Source of the DNA: Cokeromyces recurvatus
Taxonomy: Eukaryota > Mucoromycota > Mucoromycetes > Mucorales > Mucoraceae
Direction: 5' to 3'
Assembly: GCF_025118155.1 (NCBI RefSeq)
Contig: NW_026251394.1
Coordinates: forward strand, 434,001 to 498,000
DNA: 64,000 nt
Positions 48,759 through 59,342 of the stretch are shown here, piece by piece. Every line of letters starts with the position of its first letter. The stretch's first letter is position 1. The notes under the pieces were generated by a model. That model was given only the letters and a program-made list of their open reading frames with translations, was not told the DNA's origin and made no database searches. The translations under genes and the position numbers were made by a program.

Positions 48759-50682
48759 ATGTCTGGTAAGAATAAGCATCTTGTAATGTAAATAAATATT
48801 AATAATTTTAATAAACAGAACAAAATATTAGCCCTTCTGGAGTAAGTCTTTTATTTTATTTTTTTATTTGGACAAAAATAAATTTAAATGTCGTCAATTA
48901 AATCATCATTACTAGATTAACATTGTGCGTAAAAAGTTACAAGGTTATGTTGGTTTTGCCAATCTTCCCAACCAAGTTCACCGTAAGTCTGTAAAAAAAG
49001 GCTTTCAATTTACTTGTATGGTAGTAGGTAATGTATATGTTGTTTGGTTTTTTTTTTTTGTTTTAGAGAAAAAAAAACAAGGGAGGGAGGGAGAGAAAAA
49101 AAAAAGGAGAGTGAATTTAGGGATATTTAGATGGTTTTCCTATTTCAGGGGAAATATGGGAGATTGGTTAGATATAAAGTAGGAGTTAAACTGGCGTATA
49201 TTCATGTACACTTCTTTGAAATAAAAAAGAAATATGTATTATTATTATTAGAGTGAATAGTCGGAGTTTTAATAATAATAAATTAATATTTAATAGGTGA
49301 ATCTGGACTTGGTAAATCAACATTAGTCAATACATTGTTCAATACTCAACTTTATCCACCAAAAGAAACAGGTGAACTAAGTCACGAAACAACTCAAACT
49401 GTCGAAGTGCAATCCATTACATCTGATATTGAAGAGAATGGGGTTCGATTAAGATTAACAGTTGTTGATACACCTGGTTTTGGTGATTTTGTTAATAATG
49501 AAGAAAGGTAAAAATAAAATAGAAACTGAATAAATAAAAAAAAAAAATCACGTTTTTGATTACTCAATTTATACGTCTTTTTTAAAGTTGGAAGCCAATC
49601 TTAGATAATATTGAAGCTAGATTTGACGCTTATCTCGAACAAGAAAATAGAGTGAATCGACGTCGTATGGTTGATAATCGTATTCATGCTTGTCTTTATT
49701 TTATTGCTCCTACAGGACATGCTTTAAAGCCATTAGATATTGAATTTATGCGTCGTCTTCATACTAGAGTTAATTTGATTCCTATCATTGCTAAAGCAGA
49801 TACTTTAACAGAAGAAGAAGTAGTTGCATTTAAGGAGCGAATTTTGGCTGATATTGCTTATCATAAAATTCAAATTTATCAAGCTCCTGTTTATGAATAT
49901 GATGATCAAGAAACAATTGCTGAAAACCGTGAAATTATGTCCAAGATACCTTTTGCAGTTGTTGGTTCTGATAAAGAATTTGAAGTTGAAGGGGGTCGTC
50001 GTGTTCGTGGTCGTAAATATCCCTGGGGCGTTATTGAAGTAGATAATGAAGAACATTGTGATTTTGTTAAACTTCGACAAATGTTAATTCGGTAAGAATG
50101 TATGAATAGCATGGATATGGATTCAGTTGTTTAACATTTTAAATTAGTACTCATATGGAAGAATTAAAAGAATATACCAATGATGTTCTTTATGAAAATT
50201 ATCGTACTGAAAAGTTAACAGCAATGGGTATTCAACAGGATCCTTCTGTCTTTAAAGAAGTCAAGTAAAGTATACCAAAATGAGATGCATTAGTTAAGAA
50301 TCAAATTTTATTTATCCCTCTTTCCCTTTTTTTTATGTATAGTCCTGTTCAAAAGATGGAGGAAGAACGTCTTGCTCATGAGCAAAAATTAGCCAAGATG
50401 GAAGCAGAAATGAGATCTGTCTTCCAAGCAAAGGTACAGGAAAAGGAAGCTAAATTAAAACAATCTGAGGAAGAATTATATGCTCGTCATAAAGAAATGA
50501 AGGAAGCGCTTGATAAACAACGTGCAGATTTGGAAGAAAAGAAACGTCGCTTAGAATCTGGAAGACCTATGACTCCAGAAAAGACTGCAAAAAAAAGGGT
50601 TTTTCGTTTAATAAGTAAAGAACAAATAGGATGTATCGCTTTTCCCTTCTATAATATCACCTTCTCCTTTCTTTATTTATAA
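48759..50682 (+). CDS. Septin, Cdc3/AspB class
   Basis: Seven exons (48759-48765, 48819-48841, 48916-49027, 49297-49507, 49588-50091, 50148-50264, 50343-50682). The first exon is only 7 nt. The polybasic/septin start [20 protein letters not shown] leads into the G1 loop [10 protein letters not shown]3 DTPGFGD, G4 AKAD, and septin-unique element [18 protein letters not shown], then a C-terminal coiled coil ([16 protein letters not shown] onward). These features fit the Cdc3/AspB group of filament-forming septins. As read, the frame runs to 50682 with an atypical end ([10 protein letters not shown] then hydrophobic). One extra A in the A8 tract at 50589-50596 would instead give [10 protein letters not shown] and a stop at 50618, a far more septin-like end. 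Length is about 437 aa as read. Confidence 0.9.
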
Positions 50683-50866
50683 AAAAAAAAAGACTTTTAT
50701 TTCCCTTTATATATATACATATTTATATATAAATCCCCTCCCTTAAATATTTATATTTATATATGTATATACATGCATACATTTATGTATACATACATAC
50801 ATAATATATATTTATAAAATACTATTATCTTTACTACTAATATACATAATATCTCAATTATATATT

Positions 50867-51734
50867 TTAATGCTGTTCTAAATAAATACGTTTAGAGGGT
50901 AATCCTTGACCTGGTATGTCAACAAAAAGCTGTTTATATTCCCATTTATTCTTTTCGTCCTAATAATTATTTACAAGTTAATAGTTGAAAGGGAAATGGG
51001 AAACCATGAAATTACCTTGATCATTTCAACCATGACAGTGCCTTGATTCTTGGGCCCTTCTACATAAAATCGCATGAATAAGTGAGGTTGTTGTTGTCTA
51101 TCTTCAACTATTTGAGAGGCAATACGTCTATTACGTCTTCTACCATTTCTACTAGGTTCACCGTGAGCCTTAATAGGCTCTCCCAATACTGATACTATTC
51201 CTTCATGATCACGAATGCGATCGACTGCATTAGAAAAGATACTTGTTGTACTCTGTGAACTAAATAGTTCAGATCCAACGTAATAGACAATGGCTGATGT
51301 CAAGGCTACTCCTGTTAAAATTACGCCTACATTAACTGTTGTTTTCGAAGCCCTAACAACTAGTAGAATTGTATTTTGTTACTAAAAAAAAAAATGACGT
51401 GTACATATTGTGAACATGATTTTACCTTTCTGTGGTGTAGATAACTCACTCCAGGGCTTTGAGACTACAGCTGCTAGGCCACTATTATTGTTCGATTTCT
51501 TGGGTGTATATCGAACAGGGGTAGAAAATTGTCTACTACTGAAATAATGAATATAATTGGCAGTATTTGTTGTCAATTTTAATTTTGAATTGTAAAAGTG
51601 TAGGAATGATGGCTGTTGTTTGCAACTATTTATGCTTTTTATTATTAGATATAGTTCTTCCTTATTATTTATTTTATTTTATTTTTTTCGAAAAGATTTA
51701 CTATAATAATAAATTACCTTAATGAACGAAACAT
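50867..51734 (-). CDS. TIM21: Mitochondrial import translocase subunit Tim21
   Basis: Four exons (51734-51718, 51538-51426, 51359-51016, 50959-50867) give about 188 aa. The start MFRSLSSRQFSTPVRYTPKK is a classic mitochondrial presequence. One membrane helix follows (VGVILTGVALTSAIVYYVGSELF). The intermembrane-space domain carries the Tim21 signatures NGRRRNRRIAS, HLFMRFYVEGPKNQGTV and EMIKDEKNKWEYKQLFVDI. Tim21 links the TOM complex to the TIM23 presequence translocase and to respiratory-chain assembly. The gene converges on the septin gene, 184 bp between the stops as read. Confidence 0.92.
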
Positions 51735-51899
51735 GATGTTATCTTGTAATAAAGCGCACTCATATTAATTCCTCCGCAAAAAAAAAATAAAATAAAATAA
51801 GCAAATAAATAAATAAAAAAAAAAAAAAAAAAAAAAAATGAAAGCCAAAAAATCATTGTTCATTTTTTTAAAAGTACGCTTTATTACATAATTTACAAC

Positions 51900-52463
51900 T
51901 TATATGGAAGAAGAGGGAAGAAGTGGCGTAGTAATTCGAATGTCTCTTTCCAATCTTGTAAATGTAGCTATTTTTTGCTTGCATGATGGACATTGATGAG
52001 TAATGTCTTTTGTCCAAGGGAATAAAAAAGGTAAAAGACAGCCACCACTATGACATCCAGCAAAAAAGAGTCCACCTACTGATAAGCCTGTGCATAATCC
52101 ACTTTCGTAATCTAAACTTGTATAAACAATTTGATGACAGAAAGGACATTGGACGAGATCTGATGTTGTTTTCAATGCAGTTAATGGCTGAACTATTAAG
52201 TGTTGAGTCAATGTATTATTTGCACTTGGAGGTGCTACACTTCCATAATGCATTACAGCAGCAGGAGGAGGAATTCCTTGTTGATGTTGAGGTATAGGCA
52301 TAGATAGTGGCATAGTACTATTATTATTTATACTACTAGTAGCGACAGAATAGCTCGGTAATGCTTCATCTTGAGAAGGTATTTTAGGAAAAGTAGAAAC
52401 AAATTGTTGTTGGTTATAAGAAGGGGGCAATTCTAGGTGAGGATTATTATGTAAATTAGCCAT
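51900..52463 (-). CDS. LITAF-domain zinc-ribbon protein
   Basis: Intronless, 187 aa. The first 105 residues are disordered and rich in Pro, Gln and Ser, with PPSY-type motifs (ELPPSYNQQ, EALPSYSV) that could bind WW-domain ubiquitin ligases. The C-terminal LITAF domain has VQCPFCHQIVYT, a hydrophobic membrane-inserting segment (GLCTGLSVGGLFFAGCHSGG) and HQCPSCKQKIATF, so both CxxC halves of the zinc site are present. LITAF proteins sit on late-endosome/lysosome or plasma membranes. The frame continues upstream to 52514, but that part is Leu/Phe-rich and lies over a homopurine tract, so 52463 is preferred. Confidence 0.88.
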   Translation of the reverse strand: MANLHNNPHLELPPSYNQQQFVSTFPKIPSQDEALPSYSVATSSINNNSTMPLSMPIPQHQQGIPPPAAVMHYGSVAPPSANNTLTQHLIVQPLTALKTTSDLVQCPFCHQIVYTSLDYESGLCTGLSVGGLFFAGCHSGGCLLPFLFPWTKDITHQCPSCKQKIATFTRLERDIRITTPLLPSSSI

Positions 52464-52647
52464 AGTTAGCTGTGTAATATATAAGAAAAAGAAAAAAAGA
52501 AAAAAAAGGAGCATTCAGGGGGGGAGGGGAGAAGTTTTTCTTGTCAGTAATATGTATTTGTCATATGATTATTATATGATAATAATTTTATTAGAAAATA
52601 AAAATAAATATGTGTATGTTATATGTAATATGAAAAAAAAAATGGTA

Positions 52648-54948
52648 TTATAATACTGTATCAGTATCATGGATAGTATGATTGTTATTATGTAACATAT
52701 TTTTTAAAGCTCTTATTGCGAATACAGTCAATCCAATACAAGTCCAATCTTCATCTAACAGTTCTCTTAAATCGCCTACTGTCATAATATCTTGTTCTCT
52801 TAATTTTCGGATCCATTCTTCTGCCTTTAAAGGATTACGATTCGTAGCTTTTGCTGTATCTTTAACAAAGATATCAATACTGGTATCATCGAAATAGTCT
52901 ATATAGTAGAATAAATAAATAAAAAAGGGTTAGTATATGCATATATACCATGTCATCTTTTTTCTTATATGTAGTTTACCCCTGGATGGCGGCATCGGCT
53001 TAGTGTGAATCATATGATAGTTGTTTAAAGACATATTATCTTCTGTTTTAGTCATTGTTGACGCCTCCAATACTTCTTCTTCTCCTGATGAATATACATC
53101 TATTAAATCTTGCATAGTGAATTCATTATTTTCCTTTTGTTGATATAGTTTAGTCACTATCGTTGTTCTCTCAACTAATTCTTTTAATGCCTTCTTTTCC
53201 TTTTCTTCTGCTATCAATGCTTGCTGTTTAAGATATTCACATCTCTTTTCTGCTTCAATTAATTTATCCACAAGTCTGGTTAATTCTTGCTTTGATTTCT
53301 CAAGTTCAGTTCGAATATCATTCTCTCTTCTCCAAACTGATTGTTGCGTGTTATTATTAATCTTTTTATTATACTCATCTTTAATTTCTTTTTCATCTTC
53401 TTCCTTTTTAAGGTCTCTTAAGATACGATTAATTTCATTTGTAATCCATTGTTGGTATCTTTCGGGTAATACTTGTTCTTCAATCATTTCTGCTACAACT
53501 TCTTCAGCTGTGTCCTCTTGCGTATTAAATTCAAATTTGACAGATAATTTATCGGACCCTTTAAAGACGACTTGTAGGGTAATGATGGTATGTAAAGGAT
53601 CGTTTTCTAACAAGACTACATCAGGTTCAATAGCCAAGAATGTACTTTCAAGTAACTCTTGAGCTGATAATCTTTCATGTTCATTAATTGATAAACAGCT
53701 ATTGATAACTTCTAATACTTCTTGATTTTGAATTTTTGAAAGTGAATCCGGTTTAATGTGCTAAAGGAAGACATTAATATTAATTCATACTATTATTCTC
53801 TCTCTCTCTCTCTCTCTCTCTCTTTTGAGGAAGACGAGATTTTTTTTTTTTTGTGCACAAATAATCGAATATTCACAATTTACCTGACACACTTTTTTAT
53901 AAACTTGAGCTGTATTTGTACATTCAGCATAAGGATATTCACCTGTAGTCATTTCAATTAAACACATTCCAAAAGCATACAGATCCACTTTTTCGTTATA
54001 ACCTTCTTCTTCATACATCTCTGGAGCCATGAATTCGGGAGTACCAATTAAGGTATATTTTTTATCGCCCAACCACATGTTCTCAGCCGTACCTAAATCA
54101 CCTATCTTAATTTCCCCATGAGCACCATTAATAAAGATATTATCACACTTGATATCACGATGAATAATAGGTGGATTATGACCATGCAGATAAGCTAAAC
54201 CTTTCAAAATCTGTCGTGACCAACGCTTCACTATCTTGAAACTCGGTAAATTCAATTTTCGTATGTATTCTCTTAAAGTTCCCGACGTCATCAATTCGGT
54301 AACAAAAATGAATTCTGTACGGTTTTCATTTAACCAAGCGTCATGGAAGGCAATAATGTTTGGATGGCGAACGGATTTTAAAATTTCGATTTCATGTCTT
54401 ACATCTTTATTATTATTATTATTTCCAATCTAATAATAAAGAAAGAAAGAAAAGACGATTTGTTTAGCGGACAATGTATGTATCAATAGTACTCCCTCCC
54501 CCCCCAACATGTATTATTATTGTTTGTAAGAATAACTTACATGGATAACATTCCATGCAACTTCATATCCTTCCTCAGAATCCATTGCCTTATGAACTAC
54601 TTTAAATGCGCCTTTACCTAATAATGTATTGAGTCGACAATAACGTTTATTCGGAGACCATTCAAGAACATGCTCTACATGATTCATGTTTGACTTATCA
54701 ATAAGATCGTGATGATTGGATGTATGATAATTTAAGAAAGTAGTTATTGGTGATAAATCCCCGTTTATAGGGTATTTATGATAGGAAGTATTTGAAGACG
54801 AAGACGATGAAGAATATGAATCCACTTTTGACAACTGATAGTTTATATGATCTGCTATAGTAGCAGAAGTAACTACTGTAGTAGTAGAATTCGTTGTTGC
54901 TGTAGTGGTGGTGGTATTGTTCGGAGAATTATTATCTATTATTGACAA
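52648..54948 (-). CDS. WNK-type (with-no-lysine) Ser/Thr kinase
   Basis: Four exons are clear (54948-54541 with 5' end unresolved, 54429-53884, 53760-52980, 52898-52648; about 660 aa). After a Ser/Thr/Asn-rich leader the kinase begins LNTLLGKGAFKVVHKA, then YEVAWNVIH. The usual VAIK lysine is Asn, while a Lys sits in the glycine loop, as in WNK kinases. The rest is intact: HPNIIAFHDAW, IIHRDIKCDNIFI, KIGDLGTAEN and GTPEFMAPEMYEE. An OSR1-C/PF2-like domain follows (LQVVFKGSDKLSVKFEFN, DTAEEVVAEMIEEQVLPE), then a coiled coil and a SAM-like C-terminal helix bundle (AEEWIRKLREQDIMTVGDL). WNKs regulate ion transport via SPAK/OSR1 in animals; the fungal target is unknown. No ATG opens the 5' frame cleanly: an ATG at 55036 is in another frame. 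Confidence 0.88.
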
Positions 54949-55036
54949 AAAGAAGCTGAAGAGGGATTCATTTTTCGTATAGAATCCATTGTAGCCAAAG
55001 CTGTATGGCTATCAAATATTGATTCTGTATCTGCCA

Positions 55037-55676
55037 TAAATATACGGAGGGGGAGGGGGGAGGAGAGGGGAGGTTTTTTTTTTCCTTTTCTTTATGAATA
55101 TATAATAAAATATATCTTTTTATTTAAGAATGTAATAAAAGAATATTCGAGTTAAAAAAAAATTATAAATTATGAATTATAAATTATATAAAAAATTTTA
55201 CAGAACAGGAAAAAAAAAAATGCGGCTAATAAAAAAAAGCCCTATGCTCAATTTTTTTTTCATTTTTATTATTTATCGTATATGGATATCAATTACAGTG
55301 AGTATTTTTTTTTTTTTTGTTTACTAGTTTAATAAAAAAAAATGCTGTTTATGATATCATTCTATATATGCTTTATTACTTGTTAGTAAATATATAAAAG
55401 AATCTTCTCCAAAAATAATGAAGTCATGCTACTGTTGTTATCTGATACGAATTGAAACAACATATTTTACTCGGACTTTAACACTCTAAGGGGCACCTGT
55501 AAACAATAAATGTTTTTAAGTTATTCATCACGTTGTTCGACCCGGAACATAAATACCATCGCCATGACAATGTATAACGTGATCATGTTTTGTATGCTTA
55601 CTACAAAATTATGTAATATAAAATAAAAAATACTATTTATAAGTATTTTTTTTTTATTGCTGTTGCTACGAGAAGG

Positions 55677-55729
<53 letters not shown>

Positions 55730-57174
55730 AAGACAAATTAACACTATGTTAACTTGTTAAAGACTTGATGAAACTCTACACTACGAGGTCATCCGTTAAA
55801 GAAGCTTGGTAGTGCAAATGCATCCTGACAGAAATAAGATAAAATTTATCAAACAAGTTATTATGTAATTTATTATTTTTTTCATAAATATCATTAGTCA
55901 TGTCTTTATTATATATGTGTATACATTGCCATTTTTTATTTATATACAAGTCTCTTGTGTATTTATACATAACTAATATACTCAAAATATATATATATAT
56001 GTGTGTATATGTATATCCTCTTTACACTCTATACCGCGGTTCTTTTTTTTTTTTCTTTTTCCTCGTTTATTACATTTTATTAACCATAATTAAGCAAAAT
56101 ATCATCTCGGATAGAATGACCTATCCGAAAAGTAATTAAATGAATATCTTATTAGAGAAAAAAGAATAGGATTTTAAAAATTATTTAAATTGGGAAAGGC
56201 AAAAAAAAAAACGAATCAAGTTACTATTATATATTAAATAGTATTCATCCTTTAGTCAAGTATGGATGTAGCTTTTTTCGGACTCCTGAGGACAATTCTC
56301 AAACACTGAAGATACATGACAAGCATTTTGCTGCTCATAAAGTTAGTAAAATAGGTCAAATTATATACATATTTTTTTATTAATTTTAATATATTAAATA
56401 TAATAAATAGACACTTCAAATGAATGAAATAATATGTGTCTCCATTTAAAAAAAAAAGCGAAGTAGTGAATTATTTGATTAAATTTAATTTTAAATTAAA
56501 TCGTTCTTATTGGCTGGTCTTTACTTTTTAAAAAGATGGGATAGTTAAATTTCATTAGGGTAATTTTACCTCCTCCCTCCCCGCATTCGTAGACAATTTT
56601 AGTATAATTATATTTGTATAAATAATATGAATAAAGTTATTTATACTAATAAGTGCTGTCCGAATGATACGCAATAATGCTTTTACTTCTTCTTCCGAAT
56701 CTATAAAGGAAATAATCTGGAAATACTGCATTGAATAAGAGTTTTCTGGATCATGGAGATCTGCTTGTATAATAACAATGACCTTTTTTTCTGGTGGAAC
56801 TTTATGGAATAGTTTATTGAACTCATTGATGCTCGCTATTCTTGTATTTGCTATTTATTTCATTGCTTACGTAAATAATTAATAAGTGGGGGGGGAAAGG
56901 GTAATGGCATATACAGCTGATGATGCCTATAAATATTCGAATTAACTTTGTTCAACTGTTAGAAGGCATTTTTTTTTTGAAACCTATCACATATTATATA
57001 TATCTTGATAGTAGCTTTTAGATAAAAAAATAAAAAAGACACTATCAGGGATTACTCTATTCTTACTATAAAAGGAAAGAAAAAGAACTTAAATAAAAGA
57101 CTACTAAAAAAATGAGATGTTTTTTTTTATTTATTTTACTCCACATTTTTTTTTTATTATTTTATTTTCTGAAA
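55037..57174. other. Intergenic region with isolated exon-like pieces
   Basis: AT-rich, with A51 at 55677-55727. Two short segments look once-coding: + strand 56245-56345 (VKYGCSFFRTPEDNSQTLKI, HDKHFAAHK) and - strand about 56850-56660 (FHKVPPEKKVIVIIQADLHD, NSYSMQYFQIISFIDSEEE). They cannot be joined to each other or to a neighbour and no family is recognised. Confidence 0.45.
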
Positions 57175-57831
57175 ATGTTTTTTAAACGTTTTTTCCATTC
57201 TGCAATCCAGCTACAAAAGAATTACTATAGAATTCTCAATTTAGATGAGAAAGCTAATAAAAGGGCTATAAAGTTGAATTACTATAAACTATCAAAAAAA
57301 TACCATCCTGATCTTAATCCAAATAATAAGAAAGCCCATCAATCATTTTTAGAAATAAACGAAGCCTATGCTGTATTAGGCAATGAAGCAAATAAGAAAA
57401 AATATGATTTAGACTTGAATAATGATACGAATGAAAATACATTATCCAAACATTATTATTATCCAGCAACAAAGGGTTCTAGCAGTAGTACACATGCCTG
57501 GACGGCTTATAGAAACCGAAGGGCACCTAGGACAACGGGTTCACAGAGTGCACAAGCACAAGCAGAAAAGATGAAATGGAAACAAGCTGGTGGTGGTTTT
57601 AATTATACTGAACATTATCATCGGCATTATGAAGCAGAAGAATACAGACGTAGAGAAAGAATGGAAAATGCTGCGAAAAGGCGAAGAGCAGCTGGAGAGG
57701 AAAATATACACCCTTATCATCCATCTTCAATGTCCGGTAAAACAAGCGACATAGGACATACTTGGGGTCGTATTTGGCGGCTGGGAGTTGTTCTGACAGG
57801 CATCGCCTATGTTACTCAAATTATAACTTAA
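57175..57831 (+). CDS. J-domain protein, probably mitochondrial (Jid1-like)
   Basis: Intronless, 218 aa. MFFKRFFHSAIQLQKNYYRIL is a basic, mitochondrial-type start directly in front of a J domain with the HPD tripeptide (KKYHPDLNPNNKKAHQSF) and EINEAYAVLGNEANKKKYD. The middle part is basic and disordered (RNRRAPRTTGSQSAQAQAEK). The end has a hydrophobic segment, GRIWRLGVVLTGIAYVTQIIT, likely a membrane anchor. The layout fits small mitochondrial inner-membrane J proteins such as Jid1, which stimulate Hsp70. The frame is open upstream from 57112, but that adds only Phe/Leu-rich sequence. Confidence 0.82.
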   Translation: MFFKRFFHSAIQLQKNYYRILNLDEKANKRAIKLNYYKLSKKYHPDLNPNNKKAHQSFLEINEAYAVLGNEANKKKYDLDLNNDTNENTLSKHYYYPATKGSSSSTHAWTAYRNRRAPRTTGSQSAQAQAEKMKWKQAGGGFNYTEHYHRHYEAEEYRRRERMENAAKRRRAAGEENIHPYHPSSMSGKTSDIGHTWGRIWRLGVVLTGIAYVTQIIT

Positions 57832-58089
57832 TAACAAATCTTCATCATTGTTGATTTACACATTCTTCTATTCATATTTAGAGATTTACTTCTTTTCTAC
57901 TCTATTGTATACATGTCTAAAATAATAAATTGTAAATAGCTCCTATTTTTCTTTTTTTTTTTATAAAAAAGAAAGAAAAGCTTTTTTTTATTATTTAGTA
58001 TTCTAGTTCAAACGAATCTGAACAAAGAAACACTGATGATATGAATATAGAGAAAAGAAAACTTTTTTCTCTCTCGAATAAAAATAAGC
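57832..58089. other. Convergent intergenic spacer
   Basis: 3' regions of the J protein gene and the ribosomal protein S23 gene; AT-rich, no gene seen. Confidence 0.6.
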
Positions 58090-58910
58090 TTAAGATCTGG
58101 GCTTTTCCTTCTTTTCCTTGTACAAAGCGAGAAGGGAGACACCGGCAACCTTGACGACCTTGAAACGGACACCAGGAATATCACCAATAGCGCGACCCTT
58201 ACGACCGAAACCAGCGATCAAAACTTCGTCGTTTTCATCAACATAGTTCAAACAACCATCGTTGGGGACGAAAGCAGTGACCTTCTTACCATTCTTAATG
58301 AGTTGAACACGAACACACTTACGAATAGCAGAGTTAGGTTGCTTGGCTTCAACACCAATCTTTTCAAGAACAATACCCTTGGCGTGAGAAGAACCACCGA
58401 AGGGAGAAGAGCGGAAAGCGGTACCAAGAGCTCTCTTCTTGTATTGCTTATCAGCCCAACGTTGATCACGACGATGAATACGGAGCTTACGAGCTGCGTT
58501 CAAACCTCTAGGTTGTCCCTTACCTAAACATATATTGTGAATGATTAGTAAAAAATAAAATAAAATAAAATAACGAATTTCAAGTCATTGAATATATAAT
58601 CCCTTTCTCACACACACACACACACACATAAACACACACTCGCTCGCTCTTCCTTTTTAATATTAATGTCTGTATCGTCTAATAAAGTATATGCATACTT
58701 TCTTTCCGCCATTTTTTTTTTCTCATGTGTTCAATTTAATCATTTTTTATAATAGTTGATGCATGCATTTCTAATTCTCGAATTATTATTTTTTTTTTTT
58801 TGTTGTACATCCAATAAAGTATGAAGCATCCATCCATTTAAATAGTAATAACGATACATCCATTATTCAAAATAAAATAATAAAATAATTTTTGATAGAT
58901 GCTTACCCAT
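58090..58910 (-). CDS. RPS23: 40S ribosomal protein S23 (uS12)
   Basis: Two exons (58910-58907, 58523-58090) give 145 aa. The first exon is only ATGG, and a 383-nt intron follows. The protein matches uS12 end to end: [60 protein letters not shown], the decoding loop residues in [21 protein letters not shown] and [19 protein letters not shown]. The Pro in KQPNS is the one hydroxylated in other eukaryotes. uS12 lies in the decoding centre. Codon use is more GC-rich at third positions than in neighbouring genes, as expected for a highly expressed gene. Upstream lie CA repeats and T tracts. Confidence 0.97.
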
Positions 58911-59080
58911 GATGAAATTTGATTAAAAAGGAAGGTCTTTACAAATTGCTAACTTCATATTTACTTTTGGGCCAGTAAATCCCTTTTCTCGCTCCTCCAC
59001 AACACACGCACACACACATACATGTATACACACACACACACACGCGTGCGCACACACACACACTTGCACACCCCTCGGAC

Positions 59081-59116
<36 letters not shown>

Positions 59117-59342
59117 CTTTTCCTGAATTCTTATTTGCTCATTTTTGAATTTACGCCGATCTCTTTTTTTTTTTTTTTTTTTTACTGGGAATAGTAATAA
59201 AGACGAATAAGAAAGATGTATTAAATTAATTGAAATTTGGCAAACATTTAAAATATTTTATATTGTCTATACATATAGAAGAGGGGAGAGCACATTGATA
59301 TCAGTGAGATTATAGATCGATATATTTGAAATTAGTGTCTTA
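58911..59342. promoter_or_regulatory. RPS23 upstream region with CA repeats and T tracts
   Basis: The 430 bp upstream of the S23 start carry a (CA)n cluster (about 59000-59063), a run of about 34 T (59080-59113) and about 20 T (59164-59183). Poly(dA:dT) tracts are common nucleosome-depleting elements of fungal ribosomal protein promoters; that function is inference here. Confidence 0.4.

Noticed and set aside
55520..55560. GTTCGACCCGG suggested a tRNA T-arm
   Set aside because: No acceptor, D or anticodon stems could be placed around it; no tRNA gene was recognised in the window.
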